38,511 bases of DNA from a virus (IMGVR_UViG_3300028844_005055:1-38511), one strand, 5' to 3'. Shown: positions 5,040 to 13,575, counted from the first letter of the stretch. Numbers and translations are program-made. Notes: generated by a model from the sequence alone, not told the origin.

Positions 5040-5933
5040 ATGGACTTCTCTAAATTGAAAAGTATGTCTGGAAAAAAGTCAATGGAAGCTCTCAATGCAG
5101 AACTTTCAAAGATGGCAAATCAAGACAGTGGTAAAAAAGGTGCAGATGAACGGTTTTGGACTCCTACAGTAGATAAATCAGGTAATGGCTACGCTATTAT
5201 TCGTTTTCTACCACCTCCAAGTGAAGAGGATGTTCCTTTTGTTCGTCTTTATGACCACGGTTTTCAAGGACCAACTGGACTTTGGTATATTGAAAACTCT
5301 TTAACAACAATTGGTAAACCAGATCCAGTTTCTGAGTATAATTCAAAACTATGGAACTCTGGTGTAGAGTCTGATAAAGAGATTGCTCGTAAGCAAAAAC
5401 GTCGTTTGCACTTTATTAGTAACATTTATGTTGTCACTGATTCTGCAAAACCAGAAAATGAAGGAAAAGTATTCCTTTACAAGTATGGTAAGAAAATCTT
5501 TGAAAAACTAAATGAAGCTATGAATCCACAGTTTGCTGATGAAGAGTCAGTAAACCCATTTGATTTATGGAATGGTGCAAATTTCAAACTCAAGATTCGT
5601 AATGTAGAAGGATATCGTAACTATGACCGTTCAGAGTTTGATTCTCCATCTGCTTTGAGTGAAGATGATTCTGAACTGGAGCGTATCTGGAAATCAGAAA
5701 ATTCTTTACAAGAGTTTGTAAATGAATCCAATTTTAAGTCCTATGAACAGTTGAAGGACCGTCTTATGCGGGTTCTTAATATGGAACAAAAACAAGAACC
5801 AGTATATCGTCCAGAGATGGATATTCCTGAAACTAAACAACCTGAATTTTCTAATACTGATTATCAGGTTACTAGTAATAACGACGATGGTGATGAATCA
5901 TTGGAGTTTTTTCAAAAACTGGCAAATAGCTAA
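5040..5933 (+). CDS. 32: Single-stranded DNA-binding protein gp32, copy B
   Basis: This 297-residue protein is clearly homologous to copy A across the OB core (NGYAIIRFLPPP, HGFQGPTGLWYIENS, QKRRLHFISNIYVV, LYKYGKKIFEKLNEAMNPQF, GANFKLKIRNVEGYRNYD). Like copy A it lacks the T4 zinc cysteines (ENSLTTIGKPDPVSE). The main difference is the C-terminus: no Ala/Pro linker and no DLDALLKDL-type acidic tail, but a longer variable segment ending ESLEFFQKLANS. In T4 that tail recruits gp59, polymerase and helicases, so the two copies may have different partners. Copy B sits in the canonical 33-59-32 operon and is AT-rich like the rest of the window, so it is the likely resident gene. A strong terminator follows. 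Confidence 0.96.
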   Translation: MDFSKLKSMSGKKSMEALNAELSKMANQDSGKKGADERFWTPTVDKSGNGYAIIRFLPPPSEEDVPFVRLYDHGFQGPTGLWYIENSLTTIGKPDPVSEYNSKLWNSGVESDKEIARKQKRRLHFISNIYVVTDSAKPENEGKVFLYKYGKKIFEKLNEAMNPQFADEESVNPFDLWNGANFKLKIRNVEGYRNYDRSEFDSPSALSEDDSELERIWKSENSLQEFVNESNFKSYEQLKDRLMRVLNMEQKQEPVYRPEMDIPETKQPEFSNTDYQVTSNNDDGDESLEFFQKLANS

Positions 5934-5939
5934 GTTTAA

Positions 5940-5962
5940 GGGGAGCAATGCTCCCCTTTTTT
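5940..5962 (+). terminator. Intrinsic terminator of the 33-59-32 operon
   Basis: GGGGAGC (5940-5946), loop AAT, GCTCCCC (5950-5956), then six T (5957-5962). It overlaps the 3' end of the convergent minus-strand gene, whose stop is at 5961-5963, and may also slow transcription from that side. Confidence 0.92.
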
Positions 5963-7610
5963 ATGTATCGCCCATATGTGCTTCTGAGTCTATTTGTGGT
6001 GTAGGATCTATTGGAGTTTTCGGAGAAGGTTGTGGTGTACGATCTATTGGAGTACGATATTCTTTTATTTTTCCAAAAGAAAGTTGTGCTGGTGATGTTG
6101 ATATTGATGTTGCTGGTGTTCCCACTAAAAATTCTGCTATTGCTCTCATTTCATTATTAGATAATGGTGGTATTTTGCTATCAGGAACTTCTGTTGGTAT
6201 ATCTTTTCGTTTTGATGGAACAACTTTTCCACCTCCTCTTGGTTTAGGAACAGGGGGTGGTGAAGTTTTACCTCTTCTTGATTTAGGAACAGATGGACTT
6301 CTTAATCGTTTAACCTGTTCTCTTAAAGTTTTAAGGTGTTTTTTTCTTATATATTCTAATTGTGGAGTTGCTTCACCCCTTCCACCATAATAACCTACTC
6401 TTTCTCTATCTCCACCACCGTGTAAGTGAGAACCTCTATCTCTTACTATTTGAGAGTGTGTCGTTAATTGTTCTAATGATCCAGGTCTTCTAGCAAAAAA
6501 TCTAGCTAACTCACCACTTTCAACTGCTCCGTCTATACCTTCTTTACTAAATCCACCAATAAAACCAAGAGATGTAAAATTACGATTTACATTTGCACCT
6601 GAAGAAGTTCTTCCTTTTGTGTGATAAGTTCTTTGTTCTGGGTTTGCTGTTTCTATAACTCTACCATCCTTTGTTATAACAGCAGAATATCCAAGTCTAC
6701 TTCTATTACCAAGTCCACCTGATTGAAACTTTAATTGTTTTTCAAGTGTTTGATACCCAGCATCGTGTAAAACTGTTCCTCTGTAAGTTTCTCCTTTTTC
6801 AAAATTCATTGTTCCTGCACCAGATCTAGCATAACTTTGTTGTGATGGTTGGTAAACTTCTACATCTTTATTCTCAACATTAACTTCACTTGGTGATGGT
6901 TGAGTATCACCATAACTAGGAGAAGAACTTTCTGGTGATGATTGTCTACTCTCAGATGTATCTTCTGGCAGATTAAAATCTCGGTTTGTTCTTGCTTGTG
7001 GTGTTCTAGGTGATTCTTTTGTTAACCCAAGACTTTTACCAACTGTTGCTGCTAATGCAGGAACAGAACCTAGAAGTAATCCTACTAAAGCAGAAAGTAA
7101 AGATGGATTCTGTTTTAAATAGTTTATAATATCATCTTTTGTTATTGATGATAAACCTTTAAGTCTGTTTCTTAATGATGTAGATCCCTTTTTTTCTTTT
7201 TGTGTTATTTTTATAGAATCAACATTTTCACTAATATTTAAAAAATTAGCACTTAATGAAGAAATGTTTTCAACAATAGAACTAGATAAATTGTTTTCTG
7301 TTGAAGATATACCAGTTATTCTTTCACTAATAGTATTGAGTGTCTGAAATAATCTTTCTAATAAAGAACTATTTTTGTCTAATGAACTAGATAAACGAAC
7401 GATAGATTTATCAATGTTTTTAAGTTTAGGATCTAGTTCATTTAGTTTTCTTAACTTCAAGTCTAAAACACGAGATAATAATCTTAGATATCTTGAAATT
7501 TTATTATTATTTCTTTGTGCTTCAACTCTAAACAAGTTAATGCGTGTTCTAGTATTTCTTGTTTTAGAATTTAATAATGCTGATACTTTTTGAAGATCTG
7601 ATTCTAACAT
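5961..7610 (-). CDS. Virion protein with coiled coil and amidase-like domain
   Basis: This 549-residue protein starts with a Ser/Asn/Leu-rich coiled coil (about 1-135), followed by a hydrophobic patch LLSALVGLLLGSVPALAATV (about 171-190) and a TPQA...DFNLPEDTSESR linker shared with its neighbour. Residues 270-425 look like an N-acetylmuramoyl-L-alanine amidase (T7-lysozyme-type) fold: VLHDAG (H282), GYSAVITKDGRVIE, H330, NFTSLGFIGGF, and THSQIV (H385) with SHLHGG. A basic, Pro-rich C-terminus follows. It would cleave peptidoglycan when the tail penetrates the wall, or take part in lysis. It is the last gene of the minus-strand baseplate operon, three bases after the M15-domain gene. The exact zinc ligands are uncertain. 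Confidence 0.6.
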   Translation of the reverse strand: MLESDLQKVSALLNSKTRNTRTRINLFRVEAQRNNNKISRYLRLLSRVLDLKLRKLNELDPKLKNIDKSIVRLSSSLDKNSSLLERLFQTLNTISERITGISSTENNLSSSIVENISSLSANFLNISENVDSIKITQKEKKGSTSLRNRLKGLSSITKDDIINYLKQNPSLLSALVGLLLGSVPALAATVGKSLGLTKESPRTPQARTNRDFNLPEDTSESRQSSPESSSPSYGDTQPSPSEVNVENKDVEVYQPSQQSYARSGAGTMNFEKGETYRGTVLHDAGYQTLEKQLKFQSGGLGNRSRLGYSAVITKDGRVIETANPEQRTYHTKGRTSSGANVNRNFTSLGFIGGFSKEGIDGAVESGELARFFARRPGSLEQLTTHSQIVRDRGSHLHGGGDRERVGYYGGRGEATPQLEYIRKKHLKTLREQVKRLRSPSVPKSRRGKTSPPPVPKPRGGGKVVPSKRKDIPTEVPDSKIPPLSNNEMRAIAEFLVGTPATSISTSPAQLSFGKIKEYRTPIDRTPQPSPKTPIDPTPQIDSEAHMGDT

Positions 7611-7613
7611 TTT

Positions 7614-10220
7614 TTAAAAATCTTGATTTAAAGTATCAGGATCAATATATTGATTGAGTTTGATCTTGTGTTTTGGTGGTGGTGCTGTATTAACACCATT
7701 TCCAGGTTTATTTTCTCCTGGTGGAGGAGATATATCATTGAAAAATCCTCGTCCTGCTAAAGGACCTGCAACAGGTTGTCTTAGTGTTTGTGCTTGCGAT
7801 TCTTGTTTTTTTGCTTCTTCTTCTACTTTTCTAGCTCTTTTTAATATACCATCTAAAATTTTATTCATTTCATCTTTAGTTTTAGGTGGAGTAAGATCAG
7901 CATCGTCCATACTTTGAAGCATTTTAGATTGCTCCATTAACTCTTTCATTCTTTTTTCATCAACATATCTTTCATATCCAAGCATTCTTCCAAAATCAGA
8001 TGGTTCTCTTAAAATGTCTCTAAAATTAAGAAGTGGTTGTTTTTTTTCAATTCTTCCAAGAGCAGATGGTTTTAGTGGTTGTTTTTTTTCAATTCTACCC
8101 TCAATATCCTTACCTTCAGGCATAGCAGTTGCTTTATAGAATCCTTTTAAAAAATCTGGAACACCAGTTAAATCAGGTCTATTTGGTTCATAATCTTCAT
8201 CATCCATACCTTGATATTGTGTAGGATCGGCATCAGATGGATAATATGTTCTCATAAACTGATCTTCTTCATCTCTAAAGACACTTTCATTCTGTGAAGC
8301 TTTTGCTTGTGACACTCCTGGTATGAGTGATCTTAGTATATCTCCTGTTGTTACTGGTGCTTTATCTGTACCTGGTTGTGACACATCTGGATCAGGTTGT
8401 GTTTTAGCATCAGGTTGTCTTTGTCTCTCTCTTTGTTGTTTTGGTAAATCGTCTCTATTAAATCTACCAGACATATGTGAACGGATAACACGCCTTGCCC
8501 ATCCAGGTAAACTATTTCCACTATAGTTAGGTCCCCAATATCTTCTTGAACCCATATCTAAATGTATGCTATTAGCATAAACTCCAATTCCTTTGTAACC
8601 AAGTGCACTGGCATTTTTTATCAATTCTTGTCTTTGTTCTATAGATAAATGTCTAACATCTATATCGATAGCATTGCCGCTTGTGTGTTGTGATTTTTTT
8701 GCACCACCAACTCTTCTATTATAACTTGGCGATCTATAACCCGATATAACTTTAAGAGGTCCTACAAATCCTTGTAATTCATTAAATCTTGAAGTAACTT
8801 CTTCATTTGCACCAGATAATTTTCTTTGTGATGGAAATTGTCTAGGTTGTTCTTGTGATGGTTCTCTTCTAGCATCAGGATGAGGTGCTGTTTCTTGTCT
8901 TGATTGTTGTTGTCTTTCCTGTTCAATTCTTTTTTGATATTCTTGTGCTCTTATTCCGTGTTTTGTTCTATATCTTCCAGCACCTATACCACCACTATAA
9001 TAGTAATCTTTTGTTATATCTTTTTTACCAACACCAAGATATTGACCGTGTGCACCTGCTTGCATTCTTCTTCTTGCAACATCTAATGATGCGTTATCTG
9101 TTGCCATACTTGTATTATTTGCACCAGACATAGTTTTGTTTATAACACTTTGCTTAAATCTTTCTAATTCTTCTGGTGAAGGATTGTAATTTTTTACTAC
9201 AGGATAATAACCCCCTCTTACTCCTTCAGATCTAACTGAAGACATTGTTGAAGATAGAGATCTGCCTCTAAACATAGATCTATTAAAAACAGTTTCAGAA
9301 AATAGTTGTTGATTTATTGGATTTTTTCCAACTTCAGATCTAGATAAATTGTAAAGTCTTCTTATTACAGCAGGATTTTCTAATTCTTTTTCAAATACTG
9401 CTTTTCTATCTCTTGCTAGACTACCGCTATATTCACCAGAACTAGGAGTTGTACCAGACGGAGATAATGATGGTCCTTGGTCTGTTTGGCCGCCTGTTCT
9501 TCTACTTCCAGATGTATCTCGTGGTAGATTAAATTCTGCATCACTTCCTGCTTGTGGTGTTCCAGGAGGTTCTTTTCTTAAAGCTGCAGCAGTACCTAAA
9601 GCAGCAGCACCTAAGGCTAGGGGACTTGTTAAAATGCCTTTAATTCCAGATAATACTGAACCAATAAGACTCTGTTTTGTTTCTTCACCAGCTCCTGTGG
9701 CATCAGCAGCTGCTACACCAGAAACAGTTTTTCCAGTAGCAGGGTCTACAACAACTGTTCCTCTAGCACCTTCAACTGCAGCAGTTCTTGCTTCTCTCTC
9801 TTGTTGAAGAGAAAGTTTATCTACTTTTTCAGTTATATTTTGAGATTGGTTGGATAGATATGTTAGTTGGTTACTTGTAACTGTGGATAGTTTTTCAATG
9901 TTCTGAGAAACAGAATCTACAGTTCTTTGTAGTTGGGTTTGTTGTGATAATATATTATCAATTTTATTATTTGTGGCAGATACATTATCTGCCACATTTT
10001 GAACACTTGTTTGTATTGAATTTATCTCAGAAGAAATTTGATCTATTTTTGATAGTTTTTCATCAATAACAGATTTAATTGAACCTATAGTATTTTCAAG
10101 TGTTTGATTATTATTAGATGCTTCTTGTCTAAAATTATTAAGATTTGTAGATAATTCATCAACTTTTGAATTTATTAAATCACTTATCTTACTTAAAATT
10201 TCTTCTGATTCTACTGCCAT
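7614..10220 (-). CDS. Large virion protein with coiled coil and M15 peptidase; tape-measure or hub candidate
   Basis: This 868-residue protein has a long N-terminal coiled coil (about 1-145), a hydrophobic Ala/Leu patch (about 185-214), a TPQA...FNLPRDTSGSR linker (about 221-240), a SleB/muramidase-like region (about 281-340: SRSEVGKN...SETVFNRSMFRG) and an M15 peptidase domain (about 470-570) with SGYRS, QHTSGNAIDID (H512, D519) and IHLD (H553), the expected zinc ligands. A disordered tail includes GRIEKKQPL twice. M15 enzymes cut peptide cross-links in peptidoglycan. Its position after gp26-gp51, where T4 has 27, 28 and 29, and its coiled coil make a tape-measure or hub role plausible, but this is inference. 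Its last codons lie close to the next gene. Confidence 0.65.
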   Translation of the reverse strand: MAVESEEILSKISDLINSKVDELSTNLNNFRQEASNNNQTLENTIGSIKSVIDEKLSKIDQISSEINSIQTSVQNVADNVSATNNKIDNILSQQTQLQRTVDSVSQNIEKLSTVTSNQLTYLSNQSQNITEKVDKLSLQQEREARTAAVEGARGTVVVDPATGKTVSGVAAADATGAGEETKQSLIGSVLSGIKGILTSPLALGAAALGTAAALRKEPPGTPQAGSDAEFNLPRDTSGSRRTGGQTDQGPSLSPSGTTPSSGEYSGSLARDRKAVFEKELENPAVIRRLYNLSRSEVGKNPINQQLFSETVFNRSMFRGRSLSSTMSSVRSEGVRGGYYPVVKNYNPSPEELERFKQSVINKTMSGANNTSMATDNASLDVARRRMQAGAHGQYLGVGKKDITKDYYYSGGIGAGRYRTKHGIRAQEYQKRIEQERQQQSRQETAPHPDARREPSQEQPRQFPSQRKLSGANEEVTSRFNELQGFVGPLKVISGYRSPSYNRRVGGAKKSQHTSGNAIDIDVRHLSIEQRQELIKNASALGYKGIGVYANSIHLDMGSRRYWGPNYSGNSLPGWARRVIRSHMSGRFNRDDLPKQQRERQRQPDAKTQPDPDVSQPGTDKAPVTTGDILRSLIPGVSQAKASQNESVFRDEEDQFMRTYYPSDADPTQYQGMDDEDYEPNRPDLTGVPDFLKGFYKATAMPEGKDIEGRIEKKQPLKPSALGRIEKKQPLLNFRDILREPSDFGRMLGYERYVDEKRMKELMEQSKMLQSMDDADLTPPKTKDEMNKILDGILKRARKVEEEAKKQESQAQTLRQPVAGPLAGRGFFNDISPPPGENKPGNGVNTAPPPKHKIKLNQYIDPDTLNQDF
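8031..8098 (-). repeat. Tandem 42-base repeat inside the M15 gene, each with an A8 run
   Basis: A segment of about 26 bases at 8031-8056 recurs with one change at 8073-8098, a 42-base period. On the coding strand each copy has eight consecutive A within the codons for GRIEKKQPL. This explains the duplicated peptide; the homopolymers are also sites where polymerase or ribosome slippage could occur. Confidence 0.8.
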
Positions 10221-10405
10221 TATACTAGACTTTCTTGTTCTCTTTCTTTTCTTTGTTCATCAAGATGTCTTAATAGCATATTCATATAGATATCCCGCTC
10301 AAATGGTATTAAGTTTTCTATTTCTGTAATAGAATATTTATGGTGTTGAGCCATTGAGAAAATTACATGATAATAATTCTCTAAACTATTATGACTCAAC
10401 GCCAA
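10220..10405 (-). CDS. 51: Baseplate hub assembly protein gp51-like
   Basis: This 61-residue all-helical protein contains YYHVIFSMAQHHKYSITEIENLIPFERDIYMNMLL, the pattern of the small gp51-type or tail-chaperone proteins that directly follow gp26 in T4-like phages. In T4, gp51 acts catalytically in assembly of the baseplate hub and is not retained in the virion. Its start lies inside the end of gene 26 (10-base overlap), and its stop overlaps the start of the next gene by one base, so translation is coupled through the cluster. Assignment rests on size, position and the HKYSxxEIExxxPxE pattern. Confidence 0.65.
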   Translation of the reverse strand: MALSHNSLENYYHVIFSMAQHHKYSITEIENLIPFERDIYMNMLLRHLDEQRKEREQESLV

Positions 10406-11103
10406 GTAAAAAAATCATTTAATGAGTTGAACTCTATAGTCCTTTCATTACCAAGAGAATTTTTATATCTAATGGTGTGTTGTAACTTTGGACAATTTTC
10501 AAAAAACTCTTGAACCTGTTCAAAAACTTTAACACTAAGGTTTTCAAGAAAGTCTTCAATTTCTTGATTTGAATAATCACTTAGTTCATAAACTTCATCT
10601 CCATTATAAATCTTATCTACACATCTAACAATTAGTTTAAACAAATGTTCATCTTCTTCATTTAAGAATTCTTTATCATCATAAAGTTTTGCAGATGGAT
10701 ACTTCATAATCATTCCAATATTATCAGAAATTTTAATAATTTCTTTCTTATCTTTTGGAACATCAACTTTAATATTCTTTAAATTTACTTCAAAATCATA
10801 AACTTTATCATCTTCATAATCTCTATATGAAACTTTTAAAACTTCTTCTACTGATATTGCTCTTAACTGTAGAAAGATATATTCTAAATCAAATATTGCT
10901 AGACTATCAATATCAAGGTCACTATCCAAAGAGCAATTATTCACTATCTGTTTAATTGCTGTAAGAATGTCTTCGGGTTCATCAGACTCTTTTGCCATCA
11001 GAAGAAGTTTTTCTTCTTTTACAAGAAAGGGTCTGAAGTTTTTCTTTTTACCAAGTGAAGGCACTTCAATCTTATATGACGGGTGTGATATTTTAGGTAA
11101 CAT
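10396..11103 (-). CDS. 26: Baseplate hub subunit gp26
   Basis: The 235-residue product begins MLPKISHPSYKIEVPSLGKK and continues FRPFLVKEEKLLLMAKES, the hallmark N-terminus of the T4 gp26 baseplate hub family. The rest is acidic and helical with a Lys/Asp-rich centre. ATG at 11101-11103 is chosen because GGAG lies six bases ahead; an upstream in-frame TTG would add four residues. T4 gp26 is needed to build the central hub that nucleates the baseplate. It is followed by gp51 as in T4, and both lie in the minus-strand operon starting at gp4. Confidence 0.9.
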   Translation of the reverse strand: MLPKISHPSYKIEVPSLGKKKNFRPFLVKEEKLLLMAKESDEPEDILTAIKQIVNNCSLDSDLDIDSLAIFDLEYIFLQLRAISVEEVLKVSYRDYEDDKVYDFEVNLKNIKVDVPKDKKEIIKISDNIGMIMKYPSAKLYDDKEFLNEEDEHLFKLIVRCVDKIYNGDEVYELSDYSNQEIEDFLENLSVKVFEQVQEFFENCPKLQHTIRYKNSLGNERTIEFNSLNDFFTWR

Positions 11104-11118
11104 TATATTCTCCAAATA

Positions 11119-11766
11119 TTATTGTAATAAATCAGTAAGTGTTTGTTGTCTTCTTAAATTAGTTCCTACGATTACATATTCTCTATAATGTGCTGATAAA
11201 GTTAATTCTACAATTCCTGGGTCTGCCCAAGAAATAGGCACCTCTGTTATAACTACAGGATATGCATCAAACAAATTAAATCCAACAGCATTTTCACCTT
11301 CTGGTGTGAATAATTTTAATTCAAATGTAGAAGAATAATCTTCTCTGAAACCAGCATCATAGTTAGGCAATTCATTTATATTTCCAGATCTTTGATCTGC
11401 ACCACCAGTAGCATCAAAAACTTCTCTTACCCAGTTATGCCAAAATCTCCAAACATCTCCCAACTTATCACAAGTTACAGTAAATATGATTTCATTGAAT
11501 TGTGTTGAGAACGGATACTTATGAACTGGACCAACACCATATCTTTGAACATTTACAGTAGAAACTGTGATTTGTGGAGTACGAACATTAGCAATTCTAA
11601 ACTCCATCATCTTAGAAATATTTCTTGTATCATTGCCACCTTCAACATTTTCAATAACAGCATTCTGTAATAGTCTAGGCAAATGAATAGTCATATTAAA
11701 CTGGTTCTTTTTCAAATAACCATTATTATGAATTTCTTCTCTAAAAGTGCTTATGTTGAAAGGCAT
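11119..11766 (-). CDS. Tail-tube-fold protein, gp54- or gp19-like candidate
   Basis: This 215-residue protein opens MPFNISTFREEIHNNGYLKKNQFNM, a start typical of myophage tube proteins, followed by beta-strand-rich sequence (MEFRIANVRTPQITVSTVNVQRYG, FNEIIFTVTCDK, WRFWHNWVREV) and a C-terminus PVVITEVPISWADPGIVELTLSAHYREY characteristic of the tube/tube-initiator fold. In T4, gp54 starts the tube on the baseplate and gp19 forms it; both share this fold. Because it lies among hub genes rather than beside the sheath gene, I lean to a tube-initiator or baseplate role. AGGAAA precedes the start. The choice between gp54 and gp19 would need a structural comparison. Confidence 0.6.
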   Translation of the reverse strand: MPFNISTFREEIHNNGYLKKNQFNMTIHLPRLLQNAVIENVEGGNDTRNISKMMEFRIANVRTPQITVSTVNVQRYGVGPVHKYPFSTQFNEIIFTVTCDKLGDVWRFWHNWVREVFDATGGADQRSGNINELPNYDAGFREDYSSTFELKLFTPEGENAVGFNLFDAYPVVITEVPISWADPGIVELTLSAHYREYVIVGTNLRRQQTLTDLLQ

Positions 11767-11783
11767 TTAAATTTCCTGTTTGT

Positions 11784-12323
11784 TTATCTTTTATATACCC
11801 ATTGTGCTGTTTGTAGAGGAACTACATTTTCCCATTCATCTACTGGTATTCTTATGAATCTACTTCTAATGTGTCCTCTAAGGTAATGCTTTACACATAA
11901 TCTCATTAATGGGTCTTTACTATCAAAATTAACATTTAATCTAAAATTAGGAGGTATGTCTTTTCTGTCTATACCTGTTAAATTAAATAGAAACTGTAAT
12001 CTCATTTTAGGGTCTTCTATATAATGAAGATTTAATCCTAAAAATCCACCTTTTGCTGGTCCCAATGGAATAACAAGAGGGAATCTATCCCACATTGGTA
12101 ATGTATCTTTATGTTTAGCATCATAGTAAAACATAATTAGATTACCTTGACCTCTGTTTCCAGAAGTTTTTAGTATATTAGTTCCTTTATCATCAGGGTC
12201 TGTAGGAAGTCTATTATAACCAGTAAGTTGTCCGACTCTATTTTGAAACCATTCTGCTGATTTTTGTCTTAGACTCTCTAGTGTTTTTCTGTTTAATAAT
12301 TTTAACAGATTTGAAAAATTCAT
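11784..12323 (-). CDS. Conserved T4-like structural or assembly protein, 179 residues
   Basis: The central part reads LIMFYYDAKHKDTLPMWDRFPLVIPL then GGFLGLNLHYIEDPKMRLQFL, a segment I recognise from many T4-like myophages without an established role. The N-terminus is a basic helix and the C-terminus ends NVVPLQTAQWVYKR. There is no enzyme motif or membrane segment. It is the second gene of the minus-strand operon; its start overlaps the gp4 stop by one base. Position among gp4, tube-fold protein and gp26 suggests a late structural or assembly role. Confidence 0.7.
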   Translation of the reverse strand: MNFSNLLKLLNRKTLESLRQKSAEWFQNRVGQLTGYNRLPTDPDDKGTNILKTSGNRGQGNLIMFYYDAKHKDTLPMWDRFPLVIPLGPAKGGFLGLNLHYIEDPKMRLQFLFNLTGIDRKDIPPNFRLNVNFDSKDPLMRLCVKHYLRGHIRSRFIRIPVDEWENVVPLQTAQWVYKR

Positions 12324-12763
12324 TATTTAATTCCTAACTCTTTTTCTGTGAAGATGTGAAAGGTCCATTTTCTATCTTCACAGAATTCTTTAGCTGCTTT
12401 CCACTTTGCTTCATTTACACCCCAATTTTTTACCTCAGATAAATATCTTTTGGTAATCTTTTCTTTTTTCTTTGGTGGTCTAGTTTGATTTGCTGGTTTC
12501 ACTTCTATTAACACCGTTTCTTTCTTACCATTTCTATTTATCTTATTTACTATAAAATCAACAAAATAACGATGTATTCTATTATCGATAGGTGAACGGT
12601 ATGGTATGACTACTTCTTCAGAACCCCAAGATACTATACTTGGGTCTTCATCAAGTCTTATCATTAATTTCAATTCCCAACTTGAACGATAAATAATGTT
12701 AGTTGGGTTTCCCATATACTTATCTGGATTTTTTGGTTTAAAAAAACCTTTATACTTGCTCAT
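12323..12763 (-). CDS. 4: Head completion nuclease gp4
   Basis: The 146-residue product matches gp4 of T4-like phages: MSKYKGFFKPKNPDKYMGNP, IIYRSSWELKLMIRLDEDPSI, SEEVVIPYRSPIDNRIHRYFVDF and ETVLIEVKP, followed by KYLSEVKNWGVNEAKW-type sequence (here RYLSEVKNWGVNEAKW). The E...D...ExK arrangement (WELKLM, RYFVDF, VLIEVKP) is that of a TnsA/restriction-like endonuclease. gp4 acts after DNA packaging to prepare filled heads for tail joining. The start at 12763 is preferred to the in-frame upstream ATG at 12817 because the family begins here, GGAAA precedes it, and the upstream start would lie before the late promoter at 12786-12793. Confidence 0.93.
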   Translation of the reverse strand: MSKYKGFFKPKNPDKYMGNPTNIIYRSSWELKLMIRLDEDPSIVSWGSEEVVIPYRSPIDNRIHRYFVDFIVNKINRNGKKETVLIEVKPANQTRPPKKKEKITKRYLSEVKNWGVNEAKWKAAKEFCEDRKWTFHIFTEKELGIK

Positions 12764-12769
12764 TTTCCA

Positions 12770-12777
12770 TATAAATA
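12770..12777 (+). promoter_or_regulatory. T4-type late promoter, plus strand
   Basis: A perfect TATAAATA, 33 bases ahead of the gp48 start, heading the rightward tail operon. It is read by host polymerase carrying the phage late factor and gp33. Confidence 0.8.
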
Positions 12778-12785
12778 AATAAAAG

Positions 12786-12793
12786 TATTTATA
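12786..12793 (-). promoter_or_regulatory. T4-type late promoter, minus strand
   Basis: TATTTATA on the plus strand gives a perfect TATAAATA on the minus strand, 22 bases ahead of the gp4 start. It is back to back with the rightward late promoter, only eight bases apart. Confidence 0.78.
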
Positions 12794-12810
12794 CAATAAG
12801 TAGGAATCAA

Positions 12811-13575
12811 ATGCCACTAAGATATTCAGGCGGAGTGCCTAGAAATATTCCACAAAAACCACAACCTCGTAGAACAGGAAGTTCTGTGTTTCCTAGTGAT
12901 TTAATCACTGGCAATAGAAGATATTACATACAAATTCAATTTGTTAACTATAAAAGTGAGCCATTTAGTAATATTTCAGGTGCACAAACAAGAGATCCAA
13001 GCGGTGGTGTTATTCTCCCAGTTCCATCAAGTTTAGCAGATGTAAGTATTTTAAATTGGGAGCAAACAAGTATTGTAAAACAGGGTGGAGAAATTACAGG
13101 CAGTTTTTTACCCGAAAGAGCTGCTGATTTTGTAAAACAGTATGGTAAAGCAGTAAGTGGTGCCGCTGCTATAGCAGGAGCTTATGCTGGAGTAACAGTT
13201 AATCCTGGGTTATTTATGGTATTTACTCAACCTAATTTTAAAGAATATGTATTTAATTGGGATCTAGTTGCTAATAATGAAGACGAAACAAGAAGAATAG
13301 CTGATATTGTTAATTCATTTAAATACGCTGCTGCTCCTACTTCTCAGGGATTTTATTATGATTATCCAGATATTGCAATAATGAAATTGTTTCCAAAGGA
13401 CTATTATACCTTTGTAATGAAACCAGCAGCAATCACATCAGTTCAAGCTCAGTATAATGGTGCTGGACAACCAGCATTTTTAAGAAATGGTGCTCCAGTG
13501 AATGTAAAATTAGCAGTTCAATTTAAAGAAATCCAAATATGGGAAAAGAATAGTTGGAGTAGAGGAACTAGTTAA
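12811..13575 (+). CDS. 48: Baseplate tail-tube cap gp48
   Basis: This 254-residue protein fits the gp48 family: NPGLFMVFTQPNFKEYVFNWDLVANNEDETRRIADIVNSFK (about residues 130-170) is the characteristic core, followed by YPDIAIMKLF and a C-terminal VNVKLAVQFKEIQIWEKNSW. An Ala-rich hydrophobic stretch precedes the core (about 110-128). In T4, gp48 caps the baseplate hub and starts the tail tube together with gp54. It is the first gene after the rightward late promoter, with TAGGAA seven bases ahead of ATG. It overlaps gp53 by one base. Confidence 0.82.
   Translation: MPLRYSGGVPRNIPQKPQPRRTGSSVFPSDLITGNRRYYIQIQFVNYKSEPFSNISGAQTRDPSGGVILPVPSSLADVSILNWEQTSIVKQGGEITGSFLPERAADFVKQYGKAVSGAAAIAGAYAGVTVNPGLFMVFTQPNFKEYVFNWDLVANNEDETRRIADIVNSFKYAAAPTSQGFYYDYPDIAIMKLFPKDYYTFVMKPAAITSVQAQYNGAGQPAFLRNGAPVNVKLAVQFKEIQIWEKNSWSRGTS

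Noticed and set aside
1-5933. Prophage or host genomic DNA explaining the first 4 kb
   Set aside because: gp32-A, the conserved phage protein at 327 and the early-promoter repeats are phage-type, and no integrase, attachment site or host housekeeping gene is seen. A chimeric assembly cannot be excluded and is noted under the gp32 finding.
5887-6390. Plus-strand open frame of 167 codons beginning inside gp32-B
   Set aside because: It crosses the terminator and lies opposite the amidase-like gene; its repetitive Gly/Val/Ser composition is antisense to real coding sequence.
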